Part shown: positions 25,719 to 38,700 of the stretch, in pieces
Layout: each line of letters begins with the position of its first letter
How positions within the stretch are numbered: position 1 is the first letter of the stretch
NCBI GenBank assembly: GCA_039105265.1
Contig: JAPFFF010000001.1
Coordinates: 6,386,001-6,450,000 of the forward strand
DNA from: Tritrichomonas musculus
Lineage: Eukaryota; Parabasalia; Tritrichomonadida; Tritrichomonadidae
Length of the DNA stretch: 64,000 nt
Reading direction: 5' to 3'
The notes under the pieces: generated by a model
Databases searched by the model: none
The model's input: only the letters and a program-made list of their open reading frames with translations
Told to the model about the DNA's origin: nothing
Made by a program: the position numbers and the translations under genes

Positions 25719-27509
25719 TTAGTCATAACCAGTTGGTCTTCCACGTGGGTAATATTGAACTCCATCTTGAATTGACCAAGTCCAATAAGTATCTGAGCAA
25801 ACCCACATTTCTGGAATTGGATTTTGTTTTGAATCTGTATTTACAACGATATCATCCGCCTCAATTTTCAAATCAGGATAATAATATGTATTGGTATCAT
25901 CATTCGATATCATGTCACCTTTAAATTCGATTGCGACTGCTTGATTTCCAGTATCAACACCATCAAACACATAACCAGAATTTCCTCTCTCTAATTGGAA
26001 GTTGATTCCGAAACTAGTGTTATCAAATGGACACATTAAAAATCTTGTATTATCAGTCTTAAAATCACGTTCACAATCGCCTTCCGAATGTTTAATCGGG
26101 TAATCGTCAAAATGATAGTTTAATGGTCTAGAAATAGATTCAACAAATTCATTTGTAGGTTCAATATTTCCTTCCAATTCATTTGCCATTAATTGATATT
26201 GAACAAATCTAGCATCCCAAGTTTTATCAAATTCTGTTTCTGGATATTTCTTTTTATTAACTGATAATCGAACAGATTTCATCATCACATTCTTATAACA
26301 AGTCACATCACCTTTACTTGGAAACATCATTGTAATATTTGTCGCATTCTTTAATGGAACAGATTTTGAAATTGATATATTCTTTGTTGAAATTTGGTGT
26401 TCAAATTGAAAACGAGTTAATTCTTGAGATGGGATAATTATTGGTTCTTGTAACGTTGTCATCAAACTTTCAATAACATCAGGTTTGACTCCAAATCCTG
26501 CACAATTTGAGCGACATCTCGTAATTGAACATTTACTTGGTTCATATTCTAATGTATTCACTCCGAGTTCATATACGGTGAAATTCCCCTTATTGACATC
26601 AGAGGGAACAGATTTTTTGATGAGTGTTTGAACAATATCCGAGGCGGCATTCAAGACCTTTTTGACAATAATTGCACTATTTTTGATTTGTGTGAAATGA
26701 TTTGTTATTGCTAAGTTGTGAGGAACGGCCAAACTCATATCTTTTCCACCAGTCCAGAACTTTTTAATCTCTGAAACATTTTCAGGTGGAATTTGACACC
26801 AAACCAATGAATCCAAACAAAACTTAACTTCTTCTTCCATTTCTCCAAGAATTCGATTTGGATACAATCTCCAAGCTTGTAATGCAAGTTGATCTGTGAA
26901 AGGAATTATGAGCTTCATTTCAACTGTTACTAATTTTTCATTTTCAAAGCAATATAATGGAATATAACAACCAGCAACATTTGGAGACATACACATAACA
27001 CTTTCCCATAATGAATGAGAATGAGATGCATTTGTTTTGTCATCTTTTGGACGAATGCAATTGTAAGCAAAAGATTCTCTCATCATTTCACTTTGATGAT
27101 AGCCACTTAATAATTTTCCATCAACCCAAAATTGTAGTTCTTGAATTATTTCAACAGCATCTTTAAATCCAACAAAGATTAAATTCAAAAATCGATGATC
27201 CAATTTCTTATCTTCGTAGAACGAATTTGCATCAATTTTTGTTGTGAATTTTAATGCAAGTTGAACAGTCATTTCAATAAAACTTTTCTCTATTTGTGAG
27301 ATTGTATGACCTGAATGAGTTAATCTAATTTTTGTTTTTGTGCCTAAAGGAATTGTTTCATCTTTGTCATGACATAATTCCTCAACAATTGAAAAAGTAT
27401 TATCACCTCCATTCTTTTGTACTAATGTCCTCAAATGATTATTGAAAAAGTTTAATATGTCACCTTCATCATTTCCTGAATTCTTAAATTGCGCGTTTTG
27501 ATATGTCAT
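25719..27509 (-). CDS. Major capsid protein copy 2 (double-jelly-roll type)
   Basis: A 596-residue sister of the gene at 23852. The conserved blocks are in the same order; the least similar parts are about residues 270 to 345 and the loops near 85 to 100 and 520 to 560, the pattern expected if surface loops diverge while the jelly-roll core is kept. It ends YYPRGRPTGYD, against YHDEGVPNGYQ in copy 1. A 31-base gap separates the two. It diverges from the amphipathic 27586 gene over 76 bases. Two capsid proteins could form mixed capsomers or alternative shells. Confidence 0.77.
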   Translation of the reverse strand: MTYQNAQFKNSGNDEGDILNFFNNHLRTLVQKNGGDNTFSIVEELCHDKDETIPLGTKTKIRLTHSGHTISQIEKSFIEMTVQLALKFTTKIDANSFYEDKKLDHRFLNLIFVGFKDAVEIIQELQFWVDGKLLSGYHQSEMMRESFAYNCIRPKDDKTNASHSHSLWESVMCMSPNVAGCYIPLYCFENEKLVTVEMKLIIPFTDQLALQAWRLYPNRILGEMEEEVKFCLDSLVWCQIPPENVSEIKKFWTGGKDMSLAVPHNLAITNHFTQIKNSAIIVKKVLNAASDIVQTLIKKSVPSDVNKGNFTVYELGVNTLEYEPSKCSITRCRSNCAGFGVKPDVIESLMTTLQEPIIIPSQELTRFQFEHQISTKNISISKSVPLKNATNITMMFPSKGDVTCYKNVMMKSVRLSVNKKKYPETEFDKTWDARFVQYQLMANELEGNIEPTNEFVESISRPLNYHFDDYPIKHSEGDCERDFKTDNTRFLMCPFDNTSFGINFQLERGNSGYVFDGVDTGNQAVAIEFKGDMISNDDTNTYYYPDLKIEADDIVVNTDSKQNPIPEMWVCSDTYWTWSIQDGVQYYPRGRPTGYD

Positions 27510-27585
27510 CTGTTTTTATGAAGAATTTAAAAAATTCGAAAAGCCAATTTTTTTCAAAGATGAAAAACAGACGAAATTCAAAAAG

Positions 27586-27852
27586 ATGGCTTTTGGACAA
27601 TGGATTAAAAAAATAGGAAAAAATATTGTAAACTTTGCAAAGAAAAATGGGCCTAAAGTTTTACAATTTGCATCAGATTACGTTGCACCAGCCATAGAAA
27701 AAGTTGGAACCTGGGTAGGAGGACCTGCTGGAAATGTTTTGGGTGGTGTTGGCAAAGGAATTCGAACAGTGAATGATACTGTTCAATCTTGGAATGCAAC
27801 AGGAAAAGATAAATTCTTACAACCTGCGTATGAAAAAGAACATGCTGATTAA
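27586..27852 (+). CDS. Small amphipathic protein, possible membrane-active virion protein
   Basis: An 88-residue protein. The first 35 residues form a basic amphipathic helix (FGQWIKKIGKNIVNFAKKNG, then PKVLQFASDYV), followed by a glycine-rich hydrophobic stretch (VGGPAGNVLGGVGKGI). This resembles the membrane-disrupting start of adenovirus protein VI and similar minor capsid proteins of related elements. It lies divergent from the capsid gene, as the single plus-strand gene in the virion block along with the 28031 gene. The lytic or vertex role is inference; no homology is shown. Confidence 0.65.
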   Translation: MAFGQWIKKIGKNIVNFAKKNGPKVLQFASDYVAPAIEKVGTWVGGPAGNVLGGVGKGIRTVNDTVQSWNATGKDKFLQPAYEKEHAD

Positions 27853-27980
27853 GAGTACATTCGCCTTCTTACTTCTTCATCTATTGGTGGATCATCAGGA
27901 GGGAAAAGTTTTATCACTCTTAATAATGTGTTCACTAATTCAATTAAAACAAGCGTTCCTAAGAGAATTTCAATCAGCAT
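27849..27980 (-). CDS. Tiny membrane protein, tail-to-tail with the amphipathic gene
   Basis: A 43-residue frame starting MLIEILLGTLVLIELVNTLL, a near-perfect membrane helix, followed by a basic step (RVIK), a PPDDPP turn and a charged EEVRRRMYS tail. The stop codons of this gene and the 27586 gene overlap. It fills the otherwise empty gap before the 28031 gene. A hydrophobic helix, proline turn and charged tail in so short a frame are unlikely by chance in such AT-rich DNA, where most chance frames are F-, I- and Y-rich noise. The function is unknown; it may act with the amphipathic protein on membranes. Confidence 0.55.
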   Translation of the reverse strand: MLIEILLGTLVLIELVNTLLRVIKLFPPDDPPIDEEVRRRMYS

Positions 27981-28030
27981 ATTGTTTTAAATAGTTTCAA
28001 AAATGTTTAAATAAATTTTATTTTTTTAAA

Positions 28031-28333
28031 ATGGAATTGAAAATTATTGAACCAATTCAAAAATATTTAAAAGAGTTTAACACAACTGATGAGTTTAATT
28101 TATTCTATTCTAAGAACAAAGAACAACTAGATTCAGAAACAACACATAAACTAAACAAAAAGTATCATATTCAAGGTTATCGTATTACTAAAATCAAAGG
28201 TGAATTAATGTTAAAGAAGGTCAATGAAGAAGAAGAAAAAGACGATTCAGAAATAATGAAAATCAAAGATGATATTGCAAAAATTAAAATTACTTTGAAT
28301 GATGTTATAAATTTTATTAACTCTAAGACCTAA
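28031..28333 (+). CDS. Small conserved-looking element protein
   Basis: A 100-residue protein: a compact N-terminal part (residues 1 to 65, containing TTHKLNKKYHIQGYRITKIKG), an acidic linker and a short C-terminal coiled coil. I have the impression that proteins with the HKLNKKY...GYRITKIKG pattern accompany other trichomonad Mavericks, but this was not checked. Its last 11 bases overlap the tail of the packaging ATPase gene on the other strand. The function is unknown. Confidence 0.65.
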   Translation: MELKIIEPIQKYLKEFNTTDEFNLFYSKNKEQLDSETTHKLNKKYHIQGYRITKIKGELMLKKVNEEEEKDDSEIMKIKDDIAKIKITLNDVINFINSKT

Positions 28334-29186
28334 TATATGTATCACCACCTGATGAACATTGAATAACAATCATTGGATGTTCATCAGGATGTTCATGTTT
28401 CATTTCATTTAATTGTTGGAAAGCATCAAAAAAGTCTTCAAAATCTAAATTACTTGCTGCTTGAGAATAAATGTAACGTAATTGTTGTTTATTAAAACCA
28501 GGTAATAAATATAATGTACTAATTTCATTTTTAATATGTGGTTTTAACCCTTTCCAACCTTGAACTAATAAGAAATAAGACATATTTGTATGACGACATC
28601 TACGTAATAATTGACTAAAAAATGATTCTTCAGATGAGAATAATTTTGAATTAGAAATATCATCAAATAATACAATTGAATGTAAATATTCTCTATCAAA
28701 ATCTTCAACAAATAAAACATTAAATAAATCATCGAGTTGTTCTTGTTTAATTTTATTTTTTGTTCTTTCTCTTCGAATTTTGTAATATAAACTTTTTGCT
28801 GCTAATAATTCATCGATACATTCTTCAGCATCTTTTTCACTAACCACTACTGTTGGTATTTGTAATAATGGTTTCAATGATAACCAACTTTTATCGTTCT
28901 CTTCACCATCTTTTGTAACATAAACTAATAAATGATGAGTATTAAGTATTGAAATTTTAATTATTTCTTCTAATGCTGTAACTGTTTTTCCCATACTTTG
29001 TTTACCTACAATAACATTAACAGAATTATATTTAGCAACAATATCTTCATGAATTGGAGCAATTAAAGAATCATTTTTTGGACTCAAATTTGATTTTAAC
29101 CTTGCTTTTATTTTTGATCTAATGTTTTCTTTTGCAAAATTAACTTCTTCTTCTTCGCTATCACTGAAATAATCACTGTCACTCAT
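28323..29186 (-). CDS. A32/FtsK-like genome-packaging ATPase
   Basis: A 287-residue ATPase that would pump element DNA into the capsid. Walker A is GKQSMGKT at residues 61 to 68. Walker B is SIVLFDD ending at D175-D176. A downstream RRCRHTNMSYFLLVQGWKGL segment matches the conserved sensor region of A32-type enzymes (R-H...N...S-x-x-L-x-Q). Length and motif order fit the Polinton and poxvirus A32 family. An acidic N-terminal extension (SDSDYFSDSEEEE) precedes the domain. It sits beside the capsid genes, as in most elements of this kind. Confidence 0.9.
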   Translation of the reverse strand: MSDSDYFSDSEEEEVNFAKENIRSKIKARLKSNLSPKNDSLIAPIHEDIVAKYNSVNVIVGKQSMGKTVTALEEIIKISILNTHHLLVYVTKDGEENDKSWLSLKPLLQIPTVVVSEKDAEECIDELLAAKSLYYKIRRERTKNKIKQEQLDDLFNVLFVEDFDREYLHSIVLFDDISNSKLFSSEESFFSQLLRRCRHTNMSYFLLVQGWKGLKPHIKNEISTLYLLPGFNKQQLRYIYSQAASNLDFEDFFDAFQQLNEMKHEHPDEHPMIVIQCSSGGDTYIRS

Positions 29187-29231
29187 ATTTTTTAAATTCC
29201 GACTAAATTATGTAAAAAAAGTTATAAAAAT

Positions 29232-29708
29232 TTACTCTTCAGTAATTTCTTCTTCTCCATCATCATCGTCATCATCAAATTCACTTGATGCTTGTTGAAT
29301 TGCAGCTACTAATAATTGTTCAATATCTTCTTCAAAATGTTGTCTATCGTCTTTTGGTCCAGTTTTCAATTTTTCAATTAAACCGTCAACAATTTTATGA
29401 TAATCTTCTTGAGTTGTTTTATTTCCACGATATCTTCTTTGTTCTTCTTCTGTTGTTAAACCATATTCTTGATAAAGTGGTTGTAAAACTAATTGATTCC
29501 AAACAATTGGATAAGCTTTACATAATAATCTCATTTTATCAACTGGAATTAAATCAACATAATTTGTTTCTGCTAAAGCTTTTTCAGTAACTCTTCCCAT
29601 GATATATTTCTTAAATTTATTTAATGCTGATAATTTTCTTGGTTTCTTTTCTGGTTTCTTGAATTCCTGTAACAACTTTCTTAATTCTGTTATCTCTGCG
29701 TTACTCAT
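29232..29708 (-). CDS. Small protein with acidic tail, element gene
   Basis: A 158-residue protein: a basic N-terminal third (KKPEKKPRKLSALNKFKKY-like), a helical middle with aromatic residues (YPIVWNQLVLQPLYQEYG) and a C-terminal run of aspartate and glutamate. It sits between the packaging ATPase and the giant gene, all on the minus strand with gaps of 33 to 45 bases, consistent with a late block. No family is recognised. The basic/acidic polarity is common in chaperone-like or scaffold virion proteins, which is only a suggestion. Confidence 0.62.
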   Translation of the reverse strand: MSNAEITELRKLLQEFKKPEKKPRKLSALNKFKKYIMGRVTEKALAETNYVDLIPVDKMRLLCKAYPIVWNQLVLQPLYQEYGLTTEEEQRRYRGNKTTQEDYHKIVDGLIEKLKTGPKDDRQHFEEDIEQLLVAAIQQASSEFDDDDDDGEEEITEE

Positions 29709-29741
29709 GATTTTTGAATAAAAATAAAAATAAACATTTAT

Positions 29742-32700
29742 TTACTTAAAGTATTTCATTAGAGATGGATTATTTTGAATAACACTTGGTATTTCCGTTT
29801 TTGGTTTGACTGTTTCTATTTTTGGTGGTTCTTCTTTCTCAGGCGTCTCTTCGGTTTTGAGATCATCCCATTTTGGAGGAGGTTCTGGTTTTGTTTTTCT
29901 TTGTAATGGCTTTTTCTTTGAAATATCTTGTTTATCCAAAATTGTATCTGTCACATCTTCTTCGACTTTCTTCTTTGTATTTTTCTTGGGTGGATTCTTT
30001 TTCAATGCTTTAGTTCTTTCTGATTTTTGTTTCTTGAATTGCTTGTTTGGTTTTGCTTTTGTATTCATTGGTTCTTCATCTACATCTTCATCTATTTTGA
30101 CTTGTTTTTGCATTTCTTCTTTTCGTTTGAATCGTAATGGTAAATTCTTTCGACCTCTTCTTGGTAAAACTTGAATCATATTACTTTTCGTTGTAATAAC
30201 TTCTGGAGAATCAACTTTTGTAGGTAATAAGTTAATTTTCTTTCCTGGTTCAATTTTTGTCATTGTCATTGGTTTTTCAGAAATTGGACTTACTAACGGT
30301 TTCTTTTCTATTGGTGTTTCTTTCTCTTCTGTCATTGTTGTTTTAGATGAAAATAAATTATTTATATTTGAATTTGTTTGATATGGAACAACAGGTTTAG
30401 GAGGAGCATTTTCATTAAATTGAGACATAATATTTGGTCTACCATTTAATTTATTTTTCTTTTGTTGTTCCATTAATAATGACCTAATTGAAATACCTTT
30501 CGCACTTTGTTGAATTAAACTTGTTATTCCACCTTCATAATTTCTAGACCATACACTCTCATCTTTCTTTTCACTTTCATCCTTTATTTTCGGTATTTCT
30601 TCCGTTGTTGCTGGTGGTGTTTGAGTTGTCGGAGTTGTTGGAGTTGTTGCTGGTTTATTCAAAGGGTTAACATATCCAGTATTTCTTAATGCACCTCCAA
30701 TTGTATTTGTTGTGTTTTGATTATTTTTCTCTGTTTCTTTTTGTCTTGCTTCATTGTACATATTTTGAATATCTGACAAAGCAGTATCGGTTTCTTGGTT
30801 CTTATACCTTTCAAATCCAATTTCAGCTAAACCAACTTTTCGACGAATGGAATTTAAATCATTTAGTTTTGATTCAACTTTTTGTTTATGTTCTTTTGCC
30901 TTATCATCTTTCTTTTTCTCATCATCCCATTCTTTTTGAGCTTCTTTTTGTAAATTCTGTAGTATTATTATTGATGGTTCTAAATTATTAATAGGTTTAT
31001 TTTCATAATCAGAATATTTCAAAGGTGTGTGTTCTTTCTTATAATGTTCTTTGAGTTGTTTATATATGCTATTTGTTTTTGCGATATACCTATTCAATTT
31101 GAGATATCTTTCTAAATCATCCAAGGAAGTATACAATTGAAGTAATTGATCCAAAGTTTCAGAACTGTCATCAATATGTTTATGATATTCGGTTAACAAT
31201 TTGTCAAAATATGTTTTCTTTAATTTATCAACTTCTTCACGAAAAGATTTTTCAGCTACTTGAACATGACGATAAGTGATATCCTCTGTATTTTCTACCT
31301 TTTGTTCTTCTATTATATATTTATTCCTTATACTTTCAACATTCACTGAAATCAAATTCTTTTGCTTCTTTTGAATTGAATTATAATCATCAATTAATGG
31401 TGAAAATGCAATAATTTGTAAAACATTTATCCAATCTGGATTTTTCGGATCAGAATGGTATTTTTTAAGATCATCGATAGTCATCTCTTTCTGAAAATGT
31501 TTTTCATAAGTTGGAAGATATTCTATTATTGCATTGATTACTTCCAAATCTTTTGAATAAACACTCAATTCTTTAAATTTCTCTTTTTGGATTTTCTGAC
31601 CATCTTTCTTATCTTTATTAATTCTGTCAATGTTTTCATTTATTGTTTGTTCTGATTCCAACTTTGATTGTTCCATATCACTTTTGATTTGTTTGATATA
31701 ATCGATTACTTTCTCTTTTGTATTTCCTCCTTCTTCATTTTTTTCTTTTGCCAGTGTTTCTTCAAATTTCACTTGTTTTTTATTCTTGATTCCTCCTGTA
31801 TTTTGATATTCTTTTTGAATAATTCTTGCCTCATTTGCAATTTTTGCAATTTCTATATCAAATGGTAAATCTTGATCAACAACTCCCCATTTTACCTCAT
31901 ATTTATCTTTCAATGTTTTTGCATAATTCATCATTTGTGATAATTCTATTGATTTACCAAAAGCAATTGCATATCTCTTTTGTAATGGTGTTAACACAAC
32001 AAATTTATAGATTTCATAAGCATTTCCTAATTTTGAAATCAGGTCTGGAGTTAATTCGTCTGGATAATCTTTTTTGAATTTATTGATTGCTTGATAATAA
32101 CTATCATCTTCTGTTATTTTGTTGACAATTTTTAAATAATGAGGAATTAAATGAATATCTCTACCTTCTTTTTTCCATTTTTTAATTGTCTGATCAAAGT
32201 CAAAAGGAATTTCATGTTGTTCATTATAATTCTTAATATCGTCTTTACTTTCTAAATACACTATAGCATATACAGGATCTTTATTATTTTTCATTATCAT
32301 ATCTTGTTCTTCTAATGTCAAGTCCTTCCATTTTTTATTCAATTTTAATTGACTTTCTACTTCTTCAACTTCACGAATTTCTTTTTCTAATGCCCTACAT
32401 GCTCTATCTCCACTTCCTGAATAAGTTAATGCTTTCTTCTTTTCTGGATTAATTGAATTATATTTATGAGCTAATAGATAATAATATGTTTTATAATATT
32501 GACAATCATTTTCAACGAAGATTTTCTTGAGATCTTTTTGAGTGGAAGCATCTTTGAAACCATTCATATCATTATAAATATCAACAAGTTCATTTATATT
32601 TCCGATTGATTTTAATTGATCCAATTCCTTTTTGAGTCTATCTCTTTCTTTTTCTAAATAGTTCACTTGATAAGTTGAAGTGGAACCCCAATTTGAACGG

Positions 32701-35700
32701 TCATTATAATTAAAAACTTTTGTATAATCATTTTGGATCTCATGAATTAAATTCTTAATTAAGAAAAAGTTTTTCACCTCTGTTTTATTATGACTCATAT
32801 CTTTTGATATATTCCATAATTTTCGTGTATCGTCAGGATAATTCACCTTGTAAGTATCAAATAAACCTGTAATTTCTGAATCACCAAGCACTGAATTATT
32901 GTTTGCTTGTAATGTTTTATATTCATTTTCCAGTCTTTGAACGCCATCTTCATTTTTATAATATTCTTCTGCTTTGAATGTTGGATCAATTGCTTTCATT
33001 CTTGTTGTTAATAATTCATATGACATCTCTATTGTAATTTTATTGACATCACTTCCATATTTATCAATAACATCTTCTAATTTCTTTGCTTGCGATGTAA
33101 GAGTATTATTATAATCATTAAAAACAGACATGAATGTTGGATGATATTTATAGTAATTAAGCCAATCATCTTCTATTTTAGTTAAATATTTAATTTGTTC
33201 TTTCTTTGTTTTTTGTGATTCCCACTTTTTTCCAAATTCGAGTTCATAACTATGTGCCAGATTTGATAATTCAATTTCATCTTTTGCTTTTTCATAATTA
33301 CCTTCCCATTTTTGATATGCTTGTTCCCAATCTAAGAGTTGATTTTTATCATCATGATAAGAATTATAATATGGAATAAATTTCCCAATTTGGTTCCATT
33401 TCTTTTCTTCTTGTCGATATTCTTTTTCCATTTGTTCGAAAAATTCTTCTCTCTCATCTTCTTTTGTGAATTTTTCCCATGTTTTTTCATCAATTTTCTT
33501 ACCTAATTCATTCCATTTTTTCAGATATATTTTTTTCCTTTTTTCATTTTTCATAAACTGAATTGCGTCCTTTGCATCATCATTTTCATGTTTAGTTGAA
33601 TACATATACCTTTTCCATAATTGTTCCTGGGTTACTGGAACTGTTGGATCATTCACTAATTGTAATAATTCACTATTTTCATTGAATGCTTTCTTTCGTC
33701 TATCAAACGCATGGAGAAGATTGGCTAATTTTTCATTTTGTGATTGAAAACTATTATCGTCTTTCCATTGAACATCTTCACCACTCTTCCTTTTCCAGAG
33801 CTTTGACAAAATATGATAATAAAGCTTTGGAATATCATATTTTTCATCTTTTATTAATTGATCTAAAATTGGTGTTGTTGTGTCATAATTTCTTTTCAAA
33901 TCATCATGAAATGAAACAATTTCGGAATCAGATTTACAATTTGAAATAATCGTATCCAAATCATTCTTTTTATTTTTCAAGTTTTGATATGATTGTGACC
34001 AAGTATCAGCCATCAAAGCGTTTACATCATTCTCCTTTAGTTGATATTTATTTATCAATTCATACTTAATTTGGGTAGAATTCATTGCATACAAAGCGTT
34101 AGTATATGTTTTATAGTCATTTTTCATATCTGTTATCGTTTTTGTATCACCTATTAAAGCATTATATTCATCTAATTTCATTTGGAATTCTTGAGATTTA
34201 AACGCTTCATCATCTTTCGTTTTTGTAGAATAGATTTCTTTTAATTTAGCAATTCCTTCAACGGATACTGTTTGACTTTTTGCAAGTTGATCATCACCGA
34301 AACTTAATATTTTTCCTAACCAAGTTCCATGATCTAAGAATATTTTTGCTTTTTGTTTATCTTGTTTAAATTTCTTGACCAATGATAACTTTGTTTGATG
34401 ATCTTTTCCTGAATAAGTATTATAATCCTCAATTTTCCCTGTCAAATTAGAATCTAGTTTATAATCTTTATAATTATTCATTATTATATCTATTGCATCA
34501 TTTGTTTCTTTCATTTCATTAACAGATGGATTACTTGGTTGTTTTTCAAAATATGGCTCTTGAAATGTTTTATGAAAATGAGCAAGATTATATAAATATT
34601 CTAATTCTGTTTTTCCTTTATGATAATCATTTTCATAATAGATTTGACATTTATCAGCTGAACTTCTTAACGTATCTTCACTGAAATAAATTCTATAATT
34701 TTGTAATATTTTCGAAAAGTTATCTGATCCCCATGATTCTCTTCTATCTTCTTTAAACATCCCTACAATATTTCGCAATTCATGTAATCTTTCCGTTAAT
34801 TGATTTTCTTGATATTCAAAATATTTCTTAAAACATTTATTATCTCTTGGTAATTCTTCATCATCAGGTTTCCATAATTTAACTAAAATGTCTTTCTTTA
34901 ATTTTTCAATTTCTAAGAATTTTAATGCGTCTTGAGGATTCTCATATTTCTTTTTCAACTCATCATATGTAATTTTGACATTTATTTTATCTTGATTCTT
35001 GTATGTATCTAACGTTGATTGTACTTCAGTGATGTCCCAATTCTCATTCTTTTCACGAATTGTCTCTGCTTCTTGAACAATTGTTTGATATTTGGTTGCT
35101 GGATTTGATAGATCCAAATTTGCTGGAGGATGATATTTTTTATTTGTAATTTGTTCATAATATTTTTCAGCAATTGGAATTAAATAATTGTTATACATTT
35201 TATTTGAATCCCATGTAATATCATAAGTTATATCAATTTGATGATCATTATCTAATCTTGATTTGATGTTTCCATGATTTCTAAAATCAGCATTTCGATT
35301 CCAATTTGTTTGAGATTGTGTTCTTGAATTATGTTCACTTTCAATTCCATCTAATAATGTATTTGGATCTTCGTTTGACAAAACTTGTCCTAAAAATGTA
35401 TTGATATCGGTTCGTACTTGACCTGTTTTTTGTGTTTCTAAATCTCTTTGTAATTTATAATTTTTGAAGAATTTCAAACAATGTTCTAAATTCCCATGAA
35501 ACTTTCCATATGCCCTTTTTCGTGCCAAATCAACTGATCCACCAAAATCATCTTTGAATTCTTCTAAATAACCTTTCAATGTTTTATTCTTTTTCCATTG
35601 ATTATTGAAAATTTCTATATTTTGAGTATAGTATTCTTCTAATTTTTTCTGTGTTTCATCTATTGAATTACCAAAATATTTTACTATTTTACTTAAATTT

Positions 35701-38700
35701 ACTTCTTCATCTGGGTGAAATTCGTGATAAAAATGATAGAGTTGAGATAATTTTCTAATTGCAACAATAGCTAAATAATTCCCATTGAATTCACTTCTCC
35801 AAGTACTTGATGCTTTCAAATCATTTGGGAAATAAGATCTCCAAATATCTCGAATTGTTTCATCTAATAATTCATTTCGATCAACACCATTCACTTTTTC
35901 TTGTAACATATTTTGGAATTTATTTTTGAGTTCAAGAGATGTTGTTGGCTTTTCTAAATAAAGAATTCTTTCAAGAGTATATTGATCATTAACATCAGCT
36001 ATTTCATTATATTCACGAACTGCTCTCTCTAATTCTTTATCACCCCGAATAGTTTTAGCGAAATCATTCTTTTGTTTAAACAATGTCTGAATATTTCTCA
36101 ATGCAGTATGAACGTCTTGATTTCCATAATATTGTTTAAATGTTGGAGGGAAAACATTTGGAGGCATTAGTTTCAAAAAGTCTTGATAAACACGTTCACC
36201 TTCTAAATAAGATAAGAATTGATTTCCATCATTTTTGAAAACTTGATCCTCTATTTCATTCCAATAAACTGGTGAAAATTTCTCTGGATAATTAGTCTCT
36301 AATAATGTTTTCAAACTATCTATTTGTTGATTATCTTGAGGAGTCACTTGATTATAAATACTTCTGATTCTTCTTGATGAATATTCTAATCCATTATTTG
36401 AATTATATGTTTCTTCAAATGTTTTTCTTTGATCCCAATTTTTCCAATCATAACCTTTTTGAATCCAATCAGTTTTCAAAGAAATATATTGATCAATATC
36501 ATCAGGTTGATCACAATGTCCAACAATTTCACATAAAAAATCTTCTTTATCTTCTGCTGACAAAGATCCTGACAGGCTATTGAATTTCCTCATAAATTCA
36601 TCATTTCTTTCTAAATTTCTTCTTTTCTGTTCAAAACTTGCTAACGATTGAAGAACATTTTGATTTTGTTGAGATTTGTCACCCAGGAATGCTCTTAATA
36701 AAGATAATGGAGAGTAATGGAATAATTTATTTCGTTTCTCCCATAATTCAACATTTTCAAATAAGACATTCAAATCATAATTCAAACTTTGTAATATTCC
36801 CAATCCAAGATATGTGTTTGCAAATTTATGTTTGTTCCAAAGTCTAAATACTCTTCCACAATTTTTAAATTTTGGTTCCATACTTTTCAACAAATTATCC
36901 ACGTCTTCAACCGAATTCAAATTTGGATATAAATCAAGGAAATTTTGAATTATCAGATTTACATTCTCTGGATCCCAATCAGGAAAAGCTGCACTAAAAC
37001 ATCGATTTATTGTATTAACACAATTTAATTGTTGATTACCTTTTTGTTCATTCTTTTGTTCAATTTGTCTAGAAATCTTTTCAATTTTTTTCTCTGTTGA
37101 CTCTTTTGAATTAACTAATTCATTCCATTTTTCTTCAGAATATTCACGGCCGTAGGCTTCTTGAAATGATGACTTTAAACTATTTATCTGAGTTTGATAT
37201 TCTTTCTCTTTTTTATTTTTCTTTTCTTCTTCTAATTTTTGATTTAATTTTTGAATTACAAGATTTTGATCAAAATTTGGATAACAAATTGTTGTGAAGA
37301 TTTCATTCGATACTGTTTGTGCATTAAATCCTGAATTATTTTGATTACGAATCACTTCAACAATTTCTTTGATTTTATTATCAATGGTTAACTCATTTGC
37401 ATCCCATACAGATTTCCATGCCAAAAAATTCTCATGATGTTTCGCAATTGTTTGATTTTCAATAATAATTGTCTTTAATATTTTTTCAATTTCTTCACCA
37501 AGATTACAAGATCTACGAGTGTGGTCAATTTTTTTCTGAATTTCTGTTCGATAATGTTGTATTTGAGATGATTGACATGTGGAGAAAGCTTGATTTATTT
37601 CATTTTGAATTTGACCTTTAACAATATTTATTTCTGCAGGACGATTTTTCTGAGTATTCATTATTTGTTGACGTTTTGCATCAATTGAAATTGCTTGAAC
37701 TCTTGGAATGACTTGACTAATTGTATTAATCATTTGTATTTGTGGGACAATTTTATTTTCAAATTCTGTCAAATCAGCATTATCTCTGTTTTCTTTTTCT
37801 CTCAAAATTCTTGTATTAATATCTGTCATTATCAATTGTTTATTTGTGCTCATGAAGTAATCACTTGTGTATTTATTTAAATCTTTATCAGAAACAGGAA
37901 CACCATATGATGCAAACAAATTTGCAATTTCTTGCTTTTTATCAATTGTAACTTTCTCATTTTTCTGAGCTTCTGAATAAACTAAAAGTTGTTGTAATTC
38001 AGCATCTTTATTTGAATCGATTATATTTCCATTTTTAATAAATTTATTTTCAAAATCTGTTTTTGCTGATTGATAGTTATCTTGTGTCACTTTTCCTGCT
38101 GTTGTTTGATTTTGAAGTATTGCTTGAATTTTAGATAATCTTTCATTTGCTTTTGCATCCCATTGCTGAATTTCAGCTTGAATTTGACCTCTGAAATTTG
38201 GATCATTTATTTTTGCATTCATATTTTGTTTCCAATCATCATTATCTTTGGTGACATATAAATTAATATCATTTGGAAATAATTGATTTGCAATCTTTCG
38301 AATCTTTTCAATTTTGATATTATACTTATCTAATCCTTGACGCAATAAAGCAACAACTTGACTGAAATACTTTTGATAATCATCAAGATAAAGTGTTTCT
38401 TCGTTTTTCTTTTGAATCCATTCATTCAAATTTTGTTCTAATTCTGTTTCTATCCATATTGAATTTGACCAATCATCAAAATCAGGTAAATTCGTTTTTA
38501 GTATTAAGAAGTCATATAATTTCTGTAATTTTGGTTTATATTTTAAAAAATCCGAACGAAATAAATCAACTATTCGATTAATTGAGTTTTCATCATTTGC
38601 TTGAACATTATATCTACTTATTTCTTCATCAATATTTGATGGAGGGACATTTCTTTTCCATCTGACATATTCAATTACACATTTTTTCTTTATTATTTCA

